Assembly: GCF_014851685.1 (NCBI RefSeq)
Contig: NZ_JACVAC010000008.1
Span: forward strand, 62,001 to 126,000
From: Pseudomonas sp. PDM05
GTDB taxonomy: Bacteria; Pseudomonadota; Gammaproteobacteria; Pseudomonadales; Pseudomonadaceae
Direction of reading: 5' to 3'
Length of the DNA stretch: 64,000 bases
A model generated the notes under the pieces. That model saw nothing but the letters and a program-made list of their open reading frames with translations, did no database searches and was not told the origin of the DNA. Below, piece after piece: positions 55,059 to 63,527 of the stretch. A program made the translations under genes and the position numbers. Each line of letters begins with the position of its first letter. The stretch's first letter is position 1.

Positions 55059-56074
55059 TTTTTGCGGTCGCTGGATCTGGGAAAACTAGCGAGATTATCA
55101 ACAGACTGAACGCAGGCAAACGCGCCATCCTCATAACCTACACTGAAAACAACTACAAGCATCTCCGAAACAAGGTGATGGAAAAATTTGGGTATATTCC
55201 AAGCCACATCAGTGTTATGACCTATTTTTCATTTCTGCATGGTTTCTGTTACCGCCCAATGCTCCAGCAGAAAATGAAAACCAAAGGCCTCTATCTCAAG
55301 CTGCCTGCAGAGTCGGTAACTCGGGCCAGAGACAAAATGTCTCACTACCGCCACTCCAGTGGACGGCTCTACTACAACAGACTTGCGAAATTTCTCGATC
55401 AAACCAGGTCATACGAGGACGTCATAAAACGCTTGGAGCGGTTCTACGATCAAATCTTTGTCGATGAAGTTCAGGACTTTGCTGCAAACGACTTTAATTT
55501 TTTGATGGCCCTATCTCCTGCCAAGATAGAAATGCTTTTAGTTGGTGACTTTTACCAACACACCTTTGACACCAGTCGAGATGGAAACATCAACTGCAGT
55601 CTTCATAAAGACATAGAAAAATATGAAAAACGATTTACGACAGCGGGATACGAGGTCGACAAGGAAACACTCAAGGAAAGCTGGAGATGCGGAACAACAG
55701 TTTGCGATTTCATCAGGGAAAACCTCAAGATCGAGATTTACCCGGCCAATCAAAAGCATACTGAAATAATAAATATTCAAGATCAGACTTCTGCTGATTT
55801 TATTCGCAGCGACAACAGCACTGTAAAACTATTCTACGATACGCACCACCGCTACGAATGTCATTCAAATAACTGGGGAGCATGCAAGGGTCTAGATCAC
55901 TACGAGGACGTTTGCATTATCCTGAGCGAAACTCAGTGGCAGCAATACCTAAATGGGCAGCTATATAAAATGAAGCCCAGAACTAAAAACAAGCTCTATG
56001 TGGCGTGTACTCGTGCGCGCGGAAAAATCTATTTCTCACCAGAACATTTTTTCGCAGAGCGCAAAAAAAACTGA
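55043..56074 (+). CDS. gajB: Gabija GajB, UvrD-like helicase/ATPase
   Basis: 343 residues, on the short side for GajB. Walker A AVAGSGKT (8-15), motif II IFVDEVQDFAANDF (about 136-149), a motif III-like LLVGDFYQHTF, SWRCGTTVCDF (motif IV) and VACTRARGKIYF (motif VI). Regions expected for 1B/2B subdomains are reduced. It forms a complex with GajA and senses DNA ends. The Shedu gene follows after 22 bases. Confidence 0.9.
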   Translation: MDKRVIFAVAGSGKTSEIINRLNAGKRAILITYTENNYKHLRNKVMEKFGYIPSHISVMTYFSFLHGFCYRPMLQQKMKTKGLYLKLPAESVTRARDKMSHYRHSSGRLYYNRLAKFLDQTRSYEDVIKRLERFYDQIFVDEVQDFAANDFNFLMALSPAKIEMLLVGDFYQHTFDTSRDGNINCSLHKDIEKYEKRFTTAGYEVDKETLKESWRCGTTVCDFIRENLKIEIYPANQKHTEIINIQDQTSADFIRSDNSTVKLFYDTHHRYECHSNNWGACKGLDHYEDVCIILSETQWQQYLNGQLYKMKPRTKNKLYVACTRARGKIYFSPEHFFAERKKN

Positions 56075-56096
56075 GAACCTCAACAATGGATCTTTT

Positions 56097-57515
56097 ATGC
56101 CTTCAATGACGCCCTCTGAATACGCAATGCAGCTTCGAAATGACGGTGGCCCGTTCGTTAAATTTGAGCTACTGGACGCTAACGAAAACATTATTACTGG
56201 GCGATCCGAGAAAGACCTAGAGCACGCCGAGTCTTCTAAAATCTATTATCGCGACGTGCCGAACTATAACGGGAGAGATCTCACCTGGTTGCTTATTATC
56301 GAAGCACACAGAGACATAGTTATAACATACCCACTACAAGCCAGGATAGGAAAACAAAACTACGGAGAGCCGAAGTATAACACCATAACCAAAATTGTTT
56401 TCGACGATAACGTTTCCGGAAACTTACCTTTCGAAGAAGATGGACTTGAAGAGCTACTTAAAAAACTTCCTAAGGGTTTCATCAAAGACTGGAGATTTGG
56501 ATTAGGCATCCTCTACGACTATAGATACATACCCTACGCTATTGAAGATATTGACGAAATCACCACCATCATGGTCATAAGTGGCAATGAGCCTTGCGCG
56601 CCGGAGGCTGAGGGGGATGTGTTTTTCCTCAGTGAGAAACGGTTTGAAACTCTCAGGGCAAAAATAGATCAGCTTGATGGTAAATACAGTCGCGAGCGCA
56701 GGAGCGATATGCAACTGCTTTGCTATTCATCGTTGCTCCATGAATCCATGCCCAATAAATATCCTGCAAAAGCAAGAAAGCTCCCCCCTGATCTCTTGGC
56801 CGAACTGGTGGCGTTGGGAAGCACTAGCCCTTCTCTAACCCAGCGTGACCGAAAAACAGTGGTTGATCTGGTGGAAAAAAATCTTCCCCCACTTGCCAAG
56901 GATGAACGGAGAGCCCTCTATAAACTAAAAGCCGATATTGAACTCGTTACCTTGAGTGAGCTAATCACGGTTTTTGAAAAGCTACTTGATGCGAATAGCA
57001 ATGAGGAACGCTGGCAGCAATTCCTGGCCGAAAATATTTTTATACTGGACTTAGCTTTCGGCTACCCAGTCAAAATCATTGGAGAAAAACCGTATGTTGG
57101 TGGCAAAGGATTTAATGGACAAGGCGGCCAGTTTAGCGATTTCGTAATGGCATCAGAATCTACCTCCAGTCTAGCAATTATCGAAATCAAGGCTCCTTCG
57201 AAAGAACTTTTATCTTCGACTGAATACCGCGCGTCCGTATATGCACCATCAAGGGAGCTAAGCGGCTCTGTGAGTCAGGCACTAAGCCAAAAAATGTCTC
57301 TTCAACAAAATTTCTTTTCATTGGCTAACAAACTTACAGAACGTGTCAATGCAGTATCTGTCCCCATAGTCATAATTATAGGACGAAATCCGGTTGAAGA
57401 TTCAAAGAAAATCTCCTTTGAATGTTACCGAAACAGCCTGCGTGACGTATTAATTATTACGTTCGATGAGCTTTTGTTGAGACTAAAAACAATCTACAGA
57501 GCACTGCAGCCATAG
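56097..57515 (+). CDS. sduA: Shedu nuclease SduA (DUF4263)
   Basis: 472 residues from ATG 56097 (the frame is open into gajB, but that part is gajB in another frame). The C-terminal DUF4263 domain begins at NSNEERWQQFLAENIFILDL (about 300); active-site residues lie in FSDFVM (Asp about 347) and IIEIKAP (E and K about 361-363), followed by YAPSRELSGSVSQALSQK. The N-terminal 300 residues are a variable sensor. Shedu alone is an antiviral system; here it is in one operon with Gabija. Confidence 0.9.
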   Translation: MPSMTPSEYAMQLRNDGGPFVKFELLDANENIITGRSEKDLEHAESSKIYYRDVPNYNGRDLTWLLIIEAHRDIVITYPLQARIGKQNYGEPKYNTITKIVFDDNVSGNLPFEEDGLEELLKKLPKGFIKDWRFGLGILYDYRYIPYAIEDIDEITTIMVISGNEPCAPEAEGDVFFLSEKRFETLRAKIDQLDGKYSRERRSDMQLLCYSSLLHESMPNKYPAKARKLPPDLLAELVALGSTSPSLTQRDRKTVVDLVEKNLPPLAKDERRALYKLKADIELVTLSELITVFEKLLDANSNEERWQQFLAENIFILDLAFGYPVKIIGEKPYVGGKGFNGQGGQFSDFVMASESTSSLAIIEIKAPSKELLSSTEYRASVYAPSRELSGSVSQALSQKMSLQQNFFSLANKLTERVNAVSVPIVIIIGRNPVEDSKKISFECYRNSLRDVLIITFDELLLRLKTIYRALQP

Positions 57516-57590
57516 TGGTAGCTAACAACTGCGAGCAGGGGTACGGTAGGACACCTTAAATGGTCGTCTTTCTCCTCTCCCAGCCCGAAC

Positions 57591-57842
57591 TCACTTAAGC
57601 CGCCTAAGTAGATTTTTGGGCACGGCATTACGGAAGTCACGACTTGGGCGGGAAGCATCCAGGGACTTCATACACGAGTCCAGGCACCTCCATGTCACCT
57701 TAAATGCATCCTTAGTCTTGTCTACAAATAGCTCGAGAACGAAGTCTCGCATGACCGTGAAAGGGCTGTCTCTGTCGTACGCTTCATAGATACCAGATGC
57801 GATAGAGATCACCTCGCCCGCTTTCAAGACCATGGCGGACAT
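57591..57842 (-). CDS. Small hypothetical protein, 83 aa
   Basis: MSAMVLKAGEVISIASGIYE at the start, AAGGAG upstream. Helical, ends basic (PKNLLRRLK). Last gene of a four-gene minus-strand cluster. Not recognised. Confidence 0.55.
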   Translation of the reverse strand: MSAMVLKAGEVISIASGIYEAYDRDSPFTVMRDFVLELFVDKTKDAFKVTWRCLDSCMKSLDASRPSRDFRNAVPKNLLRRLK

Positions 57843-57890
57843 ATACCCATCGACTCCTTCAGTCCTCGACTGTCCCGGACAACCACTCCC

Positions 57891-58277
57891 CTACTGCAAC
57901 ACGTGCGGGGACAGATGGTGATGCCCCCTGGACAACCGCAGAAACTGGCGAAGGCTCGCACGCCCATTGTCACGCTGGAACGTAGCTAGCACGTACCGCG
58001 AATTTACGGTTGTCATCACCCAGAACCGGCCTTCACGCTCGATCTTGACCACATCAGAAGTGCGGATCAAATGACCATCCCCAAACCGCCCATACTGGTC
58101 TTTTCTCTTGTGGCCAAAAACAACACCTATGCCTGCTCTAGCCCTGATGGAGACACCGCAGAGATAGGCGGTCACTGGCACCTCGAAGCCTTGCTCCTGA
58201 GCTTTTACAATTCGCTTGAGATCAAAATCTGTATGGCGCTTTCCGTGGAAATTTACATCTATGGTGTCGAGCATCAT
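57891..58277 (-). CDS. Hypothetical protein, 128 aa
   Basis: MMLDTIDVNFHGKRHTDFDL start with CGGAG upstream. Beta-rich middle with VTAYLCGVSIRARAGIGVVF and WVMTTVNSRYVLATFQ; ends in a His-rich tail. The segment RTSDVVKIEREGRFWVMTTVNSRY looks like a small beta-barrel. Function unknown. Spaced about 50-90 bases from neighbours in the same cluster. Confidence 0.6.
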   Translation of the reverse strand: MMLDTIDVNFHGKRHTDFDLKRIVKAQEQGFEVPVTAYLCGVSIRARAGIGVVFGHKRKDQYGRFGDGHLIRTSDVVKIEREGRFWVMTTVNSRYVLATFQRDNGRASLRQFLRLSRGHHHLSPHVLQ

Positions 58278-58363
58278 TGCGCTCCGGTGCTATTTCGCAA
58301 GTCGTTATCAGGAATTTGGCACGGAACCAGACGCGTTGGTACCGTGCAGTATTGCTGGTAATC

Positions 58364-58810
58364 TCAATGTCCCTGAATCATGCTTGAGAGAAAGACGGGC
58401 CTCAGATTGGACAGTGCTTCAATCTTGAAGTCTCGCTGGTGTGAGGTGTGATACACCGCGCCCTTAGCCACTTCCAACAAGCAAACCTCAGAACCAGACC
58501 TGTCCTCACCTACGGTTATTCTGGTTAACCGCTCCATCTGCCAGCCCCCGGACTTATTCATCCAAGATGGCGTCACAGCCATAATCTCGGTGATAGCTAA
58601 ATCCGCACCTTGGCTTACCAACATTTTTTGAAGCTGGTGGGTGTCGTCAATCATCACCGCGCACTCGCTGAGCCGCCCCTCGTTTTCGACGCTAAGGGTT
58701 AAGTGATACCAAGGCGTTCGGAGCAGCCTTGAGACTCCGCGCCAATGGGACACGCCTTCCCCGAACATTCCTGGGACGCCTATCAGGTCGTTGTCTAAGG
58801 TTCTGAACAT
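58364..58810 (-). CDS. Hypothetical protein, 148 aa
   Basis: Starts MFRTLDNDLIGVPGMFGEG at ATG 58810 with TTGAGG upstream (a TTG four codons earlier is open but less likely). Contains SVENEGRLSECAVMIDDTHQ and VCLLEVAKGAVYHTSHQRDF. Soluble; no recognised family. Confidence 0.6.
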   Translation of the reverse strand: MFRTLDNDLIGVPGMFGEGVSHWRGVSRLLRTPWYHLTLSVENEGRLSECAVMIDDTHQLQKMLVSQGADLAITEIMAVTPSWMNKSGGWQMERLTRITVGEDRSGSEVCLLEVAKGAVYHTSHQRDFKIEALSNLRPVFLSSMIQGH

Positions 58811-58864
58811 GTGTCGCCTCAAGCTGCTGGAGCATGTCAGTTGCCCAGCAGAACCGGTGGGTAA

Positions 58865-59260
58865 TCAGAAAAGGGAAAATATCGCTTCGATAGAAGCAGA
58901 CTTACGGTGGCCTGGCCCGAGCAAAACGTAGACGGAGTTGCGTGTTTCGAATAGGTAGCCTTCTTTGAAAGCGGTGCCCATGCTTGAGCGCACCCAATGA
59001 CCTGGTTCGAAACGGCGCTGCTCATCGTCGACAACTTTGTGGGCAAACATGAAGATTGGTTGGCAGCCTGCGGCGGCTACTTTAGCTCGCTCGTCGTCGG
59101 TGACGATGGCGTCTAGGATTGTCCATTCTTCTACGGCGCAGAGGGGCATCCATTTGTAGCGCTTTCTAGCTGCAGACATCGCCTCTTCGAGGCTAAGTTC
59201 TGAGCCAACTAGAGAAACCTCGGGGTCTCCCAAAAGCCCCGCCTCGACCACTCCAACCAT
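58865..59260 (-). CDS. Hypothetical protein, possibly DUF6957-like, 131 aa
   Basis: Starts MVGVVEAGLLGDPEVSLVGS with a strong GGAGG. The middle, WMPLCAVEEWTILDAIVTDDE, IFMFAHKVVDDEQRRFEPGHWVRSS and YLFETRNSVYVLLGPG, resembles from memory a small Pseudomonas domain family of unknown function (DUF6957). First gene of the four-gene cluster, divergent from the XRE gene. Confidence 0.6.
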   Translation of the reverse strand: MVGVVEAGLLGDPEVSLVGSELSLEEAMSAARKRYKWMPLCAVEEWTILDAIVTDDERAKVAAAGCQPIFMFAHKVVDDEQRRFEPGHWVRSSMGTAFKEGYLFETRNSVYVLLGPGHRKSASIEAIFSLF

Positions 59261-59500
59261 GTGCTGCCTCCGAAATCATTTACGAGTAGTACGCCTGCGC
59301 AAAAGAGGCTTGCTGGAAAGTACGCGCGCTGGTCTTCCTGGCTAGCGAAACGCTCTCATCTAATTTCCATAAATTGCCAAAATGAACTTACGGAAGCCTC
59401 GCTATGGGCCGTATTGGGCCGCTATATGCGCAATACTACCTCATTTTGGTATTTAACGGAAACCCTCCTGTGTGGCTATATCCTGACTTTTGAGTGAGCC

Positions 59501-60001
59501 ATGCAGCTTAGAATCGCACTCGCGGGCGCCATCCGAGCACTGCGTAAGCAGCGTCAACTTCGGCACGAAGACCTTTCTGACGCCTCCGTGAAATCCAAAC
59601 TCAGCGCCCTCGAGCGAGGCGAAACAAGCATTACTCTTGAGAAGTTCGAAAGCCTTTCTGAGGGCCTTCGAATAAGCCCTCTAGCCCTCCTAGCTCTATG
59701 TATGTCCCAACAGCAAAATATCCCCTACCCCATCCTCATGGATGCTGCTTTGAATCAGCTGCGAGCGTTTGAGAAAGAAGGAGGTCTTGGAGTTCTCGCT
59801 GAACAGCTAGCTGATGGAGAGGTCGCCCACCGTAAGCCTGGAAAACCTCAGAACAAGGGGAGCGAAAGCGTCGTTCGCACGCTTAAGACGGCAGGAATGA
59901 ATCAATCGCAGATTGCACGGGAGACCGGCCTGGCTCTATCGACCGTACATCGGTACTGGAAGAGGATTAATGCTACCGAGTCTGGGGGGTGGGATGAATG
60001 A
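59501..60001 (+). CDS. XRE-type regulator with second C-terminal HTH
   Basis: 166 residues. An N-terminal Cro/C1-type HTH (about 5-60: LAGAIRALRKQRQLRHEDLS, SKLSALERGETSITLEKFES) and a C-terminal resolvase-like HTH (about 125-155: VRTLKTAGMNQSQIARETGLALSTVHRYW). Divergent from the four-gene minus-strand cluster, 240 bases apart, so it may control it. Last gene before the right island end. Confidence 0.75.
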   Translation: MQLRIALAGAIRALRKQRQLRHEDLSDASVKSKLSALERGETSITLEKFESLSEGLRISPLALLALCMSQQQNIPYPILMDAALNQLRAFEKEGGLGVLAEQLADGEVAHRKPGKPQNKGSESVVRTLKTAGMNQSQIARETGLALSTVHRYWKRINATESGGWDE

Positions 60002-60475
60002 AGAGGATGGAGCGGGTTTACCGCTAGCACTCTAAAGGAGGTTTGAGCCAGTAGCCGAGATTGGGTGAGTCAGAGTTTAGCGAGCGCTTGGCCCCATACG
60101 GTACGGCGGAACGATGAGGAGCCGGGATCAGCGTGTCGTACTCGTCCAACCATGCTAGACGCAGTTGTGGTACTGATCCACCCTAGGTGCAAGTGGCTGC
60201 AGCTGCGGCCAAAAGCCCGTACCGAAATTATGCTCACCCAGCCTCTGGCAACTCCTGCAGCCGGCGGGATGAATTAGCATGGAGGTACGATGCAGAAGGA
60301 CACCGGTCATCTACCATCACTGGTTCGAGATGATACGTTAGAGATTGGCTCTGCCAGGATCCTGCACTAATAGATCCGCCACTTCTAACAATGAAGCTTC
60401 CGGCCATATAGCTTCTGCTCATTCGGTGGAGCACAGATACCATGAATGCGTACTGGCTAGAAGGTCATCTAAAAC
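60002..60475. other. Non-coding right-hand margin of the island
   Basis: About 470 bases without a protein-like frame. It has patches of higher GC (60070-60250) and an AT-rich end. I see no tRNA gene or further repeat apart from the end motifs listed separately. Confidence 0.5.
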
Positions 60476-60542
60476 CGTTAGATTGAGTAAGTGATTGATT
60501 TATGGAAGATAATTCATTACTAACAGTTAGCAAGGCTCCGGA
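60476..60542 (-). repeat. Right island end: inverted and direct repeat motifs
   Basis: GCAAGGCTCCGGA (60530-60542) is the inverted counterpart of the left TCCGGAGC-n-TTGC. Just inside, CTAAC-A-GTTAG (60520-60530) is a small palindrome. Further in, CGTTAGAT (60476-60483) and GTGATT (60491-60496) repeat left-end motifs in direct orientation. The end stops 4 bases (ATGG) before the native moxR ATG. Confidence 0.65.
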
Positions 60543-60546
60543 ATGG

Positions 60547-61542
60547 ATGAGCGAATATTCCCCGGCAACTGCCCTGACGACCGAAAGCCTGCAAAAGGCC
60601 AGTCGGCAGGCACAGGCCCTGCGTGTCGAACTACGTAAAGCGGTCATTGGCCAGGATCAGGTGATCGATGATGTCCTCACATCGCTGATCGCCGGCGGCC
60701 ATGTCTTGCTCGAAGGCGTTCCCGGCCTGGGCAAGACCTTGCTGGTGCGCGCCCTTGCGCGGTGTTTCGGTGGAGAATTCGCGCGTATCCAGTTCACCCC
60801 GGACCTGATGCCCAGCGACGTCACCGGCCATGCCGTGTACGACCTGCACACCGAGCAGTTCAAGTTGCGAAAGGGGCCGTTGTTTACCCATCTGCTGCTG
60901 GCTGACGAGATCAACCGCGCCCCGGCCAAGACCCAGGCGGCGCTGCTCGAAGCCATGCAAGAACGTCAGGTCACTCTTGAAGGCGAAGCGCTGCCCATCG
61001 GCCAACCCTTCATGGTGCTGGCGACCCAGAACCCGATCGAACAGGAAGGCACCTACCCCCTGCCCGAAGCCGAGCTGGACCGCTTCATGCTGAAAGTCCG
61101 CATGGACTATCCCGATGCACAACAAGAGCTGGACATGGTGCGCGAAGTGACGCGCTCATCCCGCGCCGACATGCTTGATGTACAGCCCCTGCGTACCGTG
61201 TTGCAGGCTGAAGATGTGCTGCAATTGCAACAGATCGCCAGCGAACTGCCCCTCGACGAGCAGGTACTCGACTATGCCGTGCGCCTGGCACGCGCCACCC
61301 GCAGTTGGCCAGGATTGACCATTGGCGCCGGCCCCCGGGCGTCCATCGCCCTGGTACGCGGCGCCCGGGCCAGGGCCCTGTTGCGCGGCGGTGAGTTTGT
61401 CACCCCGGATGACATCAAGGGCTGCGCCCTGGCGGTATTGCGCCATCGGGTGCGTATCGCCCCCGAACTGGACATCGACGGATTGGACGTGGACCAGGTG
61501 CTAAAGCAAATGCTCGACCAGATCCCGGCACCTCGGCAATGA
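60547..61542 (+). CDS. MoxR-family AAA+ ATPase
   Basis: 331 residues from ATG 60547 (MSEYSPATALTTESLQKA), which I take as the native start; an in-frame ATG at 60502 would add 15 residues encoded by the island end. Walker A GVPGLGKTLL, Walker B LLLADEINRAPAKTQAALLEAM and LATQNPIEQEGTYPLPEAELDRF are full MoxR signatures. It normally follows the DUF4350 gene with an ATGA overlap and is now 39 kb away from it. Thought to act as a chaperone for VWA/DUF58 proteins. Confidence 0.95.
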   Translation: MSEYSPATALTTESLQKASRQAQALRVELRKAVIGQDQVIDDVLTSLIAGGHVLLEGVPGLGKTLLVRALARCFGGEFARIQFTPDLMPSDVTGHAVYDLHTEQFKLRKGPLFTHLLLADEINRAPAKTQAALLEAMQERQVTLEGEALPIGQPFMVLATQNPIEQEGTYPLPEAELDRFMLKVRMDYPDAQQELDMVREVTRSSRADMLDVQPLRTVLQAEDVLQLQQIASELPLDEQVLDYAVRLARATRSWPGLTIGAGPRASIALVRGARARALLRGGEFVTPDDIKGCALAVLRHRVRIAPELDIDGLDVDQVLKQMLDQIPAPRQ

Positions 61543-61549
61543 ACCGCCC

Positions 61550-62881
61550 ATGAAACCGACCCGCCTGCTGTTGACCTGGCTCGCAGTGCTGCTTGGCCTG
61601 AACACCCTGCTCGGCGCGGCGACCGCGTTGCAGTTCAAGGTGCCCGACACCCTGTACTCGATAGCCTGGGGCCTGCTGCTGGCGCTTTTGCTGCTGGCGT
61701 TGCTGGATGCCGCGCGCCTGCGCCGTCGCCCTTCCCCACGCGTGCAACGGCAGATGCCCGGCAGCCTGGCGCTGGGCCGCTGGGGCGAGGTGCGCCTGAC
61801 GCTGGAACACGACTCGCCACAGCCCCTGACCGTGCAGGTATTCGACCATGCTCCCGACGGCCTGAGCGTAGAGAACATGCCGCAGTCCATCGCGCTGCGA
61901 CCGGGTGAACGCAGTGAGCTGGGGTATCGTCTGCGCCCCTTGCGACGCGGGCATTTCACTTTCACTCGTTGCGAGGTGCACCTGCCGAGCCACCTCGGGC
62001 TATGGGCGGTGCGGCGCTTGATCGACGTCAACGACGCCACACGTGTCTACCCGGATTTCGCCCGACTCTATGGTGCACAGCTCCTGGGAGTGGACAACTG
62101 GCTGAGCCAGTTGGGCGTTCGGCAGCATCAGCGACGCGGATTGGGGCTGGAGTTTCATCAACTGCGCGAATTTCGCGAGGGCGACAGCCTGCGCCAGATC
62201 GACTGGAAGGCGACTGCACGGCAACGCACACCAATCGCCCGGGAATATCAGGATGAGCGCGACCAACAAATCGTGTTCTTGCTTGATTGCGGCCGACGCA
62301 TGCGCAGCCAGGACGACGAGCTGTCGCACTTCGACCATGCGCTGAATGCCTGCCTGCTGCTCAGCTATGTAGCCTTGCGCCAGGGCGATGCGGTGGGCTT
62401 ATGCACCTTTGCCGGTGAACAGTCGCGCTACCTGGCACCGGTCAAGGGCAGCAGCCAGTTGAACCTGCTGCTCAACGCAGTCTACGACCTGGACACGACA
62501 CGACGCACAGCCGACTACGAGGCCGCGGCCAGCCAACTGCTGGCCCGACAAAAACGCCGCGCCCTGGTGATTGTGGTCACCAACCTTCGGGATGAGGACG
62601 ATGAGGCTTTGTTGACCGCGGCCAAGCGCATCGGCCGCCAACACCGGGTGCTGGTGGCCAGTCTGCGCGAGGAAGTACTCGACCAACTGCGCCAGGTCCC
62701 CGTGCAAACCTTGCCCGAAGCCCTGGCCTACAGCGGCACCGTCGACTACCTCAATACCCGGGATGAACTGCATGACCGCTTGAGCGCCCATGGCCTGTCG
62801 GTATTGGACACTCCACCATCGGAGCTTGGCCCAGCCCTGGTGACACGCTACCTGGGCTGGAAGAAAGCGGGCGTACTCTGA
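61550..62881 (+). CDS. DUF58-domain protein
   Basis: 443 residues. Two N-terminal transmembrane helices (about 5-22 and 30-47), a beta domain, then the DUF58 block GLGLEFHQLREFREGDSLRQIDWKATARQRTPIAREYQ (about 200-235) and a VWA-like fold (IVFLLDCGRRM). It starts 7 bases after moxR. Forms a pair with MoxR; the function is likely in envelope or stress maintenance, not established. Confidence 0.93.
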   Translation: MKPTRLLLTWLAVLLGLNTLLGAATALQFKVPDTLYSIAWGLLLALLLLALLDAARLRRRPSPRVQRQMPGSLALGRWGEVRLTLEHDSPQPLTVQVFDHAPDGLSVENMPQSIALRPGERSELGYRLRPLRRGHFTFTRCEVHLPSHLGLWAVRRLIDVNDATRVYPDFARLYGAQLLGVDNWLSQLGVRQHQRRGLGLEFHQLREFREGDSLRQIDWKATARQRTPIAREYQDERDQQIVFLLDCGRRMRSQDDELSHFDHALNACLLLSYVALRQGDAVGLCTFAGEQSRYLAPVKGSSQLNLLLNAVYDLDTTRRTADYEAAASQLLARQKRRALVIVVTNLRDEDDEALLTAAKRIGRQHRVLVASLREEVLDQLRQVPVQTLPEALAYSGTVDYLNTRDELHDRLSAHGLSVLDTPPSELGPALVTRYLGWKKAGVL

Positions 62882-62941
62882 GAACAGAGCGCACGGCCTC
62901 GGCAAGGGGCAGTCCCCAACCGGGCCGACAGCACGCGATAG

Positions 62942-63301
62942 CTAGGCTGAAGCCTGCAAAGGATCGAAACTGAAGTAATGCATCAATACGCTGATCAGTT
63001 GCCCATATTCCTCGGGCGCCTGGAGCACCCTGAACCCGGAATCGTAATGCTGCGGGTTGATGTCTTCATGACTCCACAAGCAGGTCGCCGTCAGGTCAAT
63101 AGCCTCAAAGGTGTCGCCAGGCACGGGAATCTTCAAGCGCAACTCGAAGTCCGCGTCGACCATCATGGGCAGCAGGCTGATCAACATAAGCCCGTCTGCC
63201 GAGACGTTACCCAAAAAGCCGATGGGCTTGTCAGTGAGGCGGTTGAATACTTGCAGAAAACAAGGTAGCTGATGCCGCTCGATCCGTCGGTCGGTAAACA
63301 T
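62942..63301 (-). CDS. PilZ-domain protein (cyclic di-GMP binding)
   Basis: 119 residues from ATG 63301. RRIERHQLPCFLQVFNR (RxxxR) and NVSADG (D/NxSxxG) are the two c-di-GMP-binding motifs of PilZ, spaced as usual. Single-domain protein converging with the DUF58 gene. The output partner is unknown. Confidence 0.88.
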   Translation of the reverse strand: MFTDRRIERHQLPCFLQVFNRLTDKPIGFLGNVSADGLMLISLLPMMVDADFELRLKIPVPGDTFEAIDLTATCLWSHEDINPQHYDSGFRVLQAPEEYGQLISVLMHYFSFDPLQASA

Positions 63302-63527
63302 GGTGAGCTCGCCATCCAATGGCCATTAATCTGGCCGTGCCAGTGATTCGGAACGAGCGCGTATCTCTCGCTCTCCCTGGATATCGGAGTGACAACATAC
63401 AACCTTGTGTCACCAGACAACTGCCGAATCCGGGTCCCTCATTCGTTCGAATAGAAACTTGTACAAACGAACATCCGAAGGATAGCCCAAGACTGGCAAC
63501 GGGCCAGTTATTAAATGACGAATGTCA

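Larger units (their letters stand above)
21723..60542. mobile_element. GInt-type genomic island carrying many defence genes (about 39 kb)
   Basis: Boundaries are set by where the operon breaks: the DUF4350 stop at 21722 and the native-looking moxR start at 60547. Both ends carry TCCGGAGC-type inverted repeats. The left end encodes a four-gene recombinase operon of the ginABCD type. Many inner genes are visibly richer in A+T than the flanks (for example 42892-43938 and 48422-50628). There are no conjugation, replication or phage-structural genes. The right boundary may be shifted by a few bases because ATGG (60543-60546) separates the repeat from the moxR ATG. Confidence 0.9.

Noticed and set aside
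60002..60475. A tRNA gene as the integration target
   Set aside because: No cloverleaf-like sequence is visible near either end; the break lies in a protein operon junction instead.
60502..60546. ATG 60502 as the native moxR start
   Set aside because: The 15 codons before 60547 belong to the island end, including its inverted repeat, and MSEYSPATALTTES from 60547 looks like the normal MoxR N-terminus. It may still be used now, so it is kept as a finding only.
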